Made by a program: the position numbers and the translations under genes
Notes under the pieces: model-generated
What the model was told of the DNA's origin: nothing
The model's database searches: none
What the model saw: the letters and a program-made list of their open reading frames with translations, nothing else
Origin: Armatimonadota bacterium
Lineage (GTDB): Bacteria; Armatimonadota; UBA5829
Reading direction: 5' to 3'
DNA: 6,041 bases
Assembly (NCBI GenBank): GCA_023474015.1
Contig: JAMCYN010000083.1
Coordinates: 1 to 6,041, forward strand
Shown here: piece by piece, positions 5,426 to 6,041 of the stretch
How positions within the stretch are numbered: the first letter of the stretch is position 1
Layout: each line of letters opens with the position of its first letter

Positions 5426-6041
5426 CTCTCGGCAAGAAGGTCTTTGCGATCCAGCACGTTTTTCTGTCGCACGGCCACGAGGACCACATTGCCGGTATCT
5501 CGAACCTGGTGAACATCCGCAACCTCACCTCCGGCGAACGCGACAAGCCCCTCAACATTTACTATCCGATGCACGACCCGTGGATCAACGCGCTGATCGA
5601 GTATGTGGAGAAGAAGCAGTCCGGATTGCTCAGATATCCGCTCTACGTCCAGCCCCTGGAGCCGGGCGCGGAGGTCGAGATAGAGGTCGCGAAGCGGCCG
5701 ACGAAGGTAGTCGCGTTCGAAATGCGGCATGCGCGCGGGCAGTTGTGTCTCGGCTACGAGATTCAAGAAGAGCGCAGGCTAATGGATGGGTCGTCCGACC
5801 AGGGCGTCTGCCGTTACCACCCTACATTCTTCTACACCGGCGACGGTTACGAGCCTGTCTATTCGCCGTACGGCAGGATCGACATTGCGATCCACGAGGC
5901 AACTTTCCTTGCGCGCGACGCGGGGCTGGCCTCCGCTATTGTCAGTCATCGCCACGCGACTATTGAGAAAGCCGTTGACTGGGGAGCAAGTCAGGACGTG
6001 AAAATTCTTATTCTATGTCATATATCGGACCGGTATTCGCT
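5410..6041 (+). CDS. RNase Z-like metallo-beta-lactamase-fold hydrolase, 5' disrupted and 3' partial
   Basis: This open frame runs off the window without a stop. It carries the metal-binding motif HxHxDH (H at 5470, H at 5476, D at 5482, H at 5485) inside FLSHGHEDHIAGI, then a LVNIRNLTSGERDKPLNIYYP stretch split by no gap, FEMRHARGQLCLGYEI (5716-5763), YTGDGYE with the bridging Asp at 5842, HEATFL, RHATIEKAV (about 5950-5976) and LCHISDRYS, whose His at 6019 would be the last ligand. The GY, EATFL, HAT and H-x-S-x-RY elements point to the RNase Z (ElaC/Trz) branch of the fold, so a phosphodiesterase on RNA or another substrate is likely. GTG 5410 is only the first usable start in this frame and has no ribosome binding site; TGA 5371-5373 blocks the frame upstream. 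The natural N-terminus is probably the fragment at 5360-5425 in another frame. Divergent from, and possibly repressed by, the TetR gene. Confidence 0.75.
   Translation, partial: MVLPQALGKKVFAIQHVFLSHGHEDHIAGISNLVNIRNLTSGERDKPLNIYYPMHDPWINALIEYVEKKQSGLLRYPLYVQPLEPGAEVEIEVAKRPTKVVAFEMRHARGQLCLGYEIQEERRLMDGSSDQGVCRYHPTFFYTGDGYEPVYSPYGRIDIAIHEATFLARDAGLASAIVSHRHATIEKAVDWGASQDVKILILCHISDRYS

Noticed and set aside
5410..5445. Programmed -1 frameshift joining the two metallo-hydrolase frames
   Set aside because: No slippery heptamer or downstream pseudoknot is apparent, and the joined product would still lack the D-x-G-E-G segment.
5394..5966. A 190-codon + strand open frame overlapping the metallo-hydrolase
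   Set aside because: It is a shadow frame: the overlapping frame carries HxHxDH and the other RNase Z-type motifs, while this one is Arg/Ala-rich with no recognisable domain.

Overview
This window looks like chromosomal DNA from a free-living, moderately GC-rich bacterium. All genes have bacterial architecture, several have strong Shine-Dalgarno sequences, and one has a textbook sigma-54 promoter. The gene mix (heparinase II/III-like lyase, NAGPA-type phosphodiester glycosidase, receiver-PilZ protein, TetR regulator, RNase Z-like metallo-hydrolase) would fit Armatimonadota, Planctomycetes-like or related environmental lineages. That placement is a guess; no rRNA or marker gene is present. I see no tRNA, rRNA, CRISPR array, transposase or phage gene.

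Layout: (1) 1-2259 (+) is a large heparinase II/III-like polysaccharide lyase-type protein whose true start may lie before the window. (2) One base after its stop codon is a long near-perfect hairpin (2259-2343) built from 7-bp direct repeats. (3) 2469-3344 (+) is an exported NAGPA/DUF2233-type phosphodiester glycosidase. (4) 3345-3586 is a regulatory gap with a near-consensus sigma-54 promoter (3501-3516) and two inverted repeats upstream of it. (5) 3587-4594 (+) is a response-regulator receiver domain fused to a YcgR-like N-domain and a c-di-GMP-binding PilZ domain. (6) A TetR-family repressor (4591-5229, -) converges on it. The two stop codons overlap, and the receiver-PilZ gene's terminator lies inside the TetR coding sequence. 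(7) Divergent from TetR, 5360 to the window end (+) encodes an RNase Z-like metallo-beta-lactamase-fold protein. Its 5' part appears broken by a frame-shifting internal deletion around 5425.

How the genes might work together: the first two proteins both act on glycans and may form a small carbohydrate-processing set, though the hairpin and a separate ribosome binding site lie between them. The receiver-PilZ protein is its own transcription unit. It would join two-component phosphorylation to c-di-GMP sensing, with expression depending on RpoN and an enhancer-binding activator. The TetR gene and the divergent metallo-hydrolase share a 130-bp intergenic region, the usual layout for a local repressor and its target. 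The most interesting items are the sigma-54 promoter on the receiver-PilZ gene, the heptad-repeat hairpin, the disrupted metallo-hydrolase, and the atypical toroid active-site region of the heparinase-like protein. I found no convincing wholly new system.
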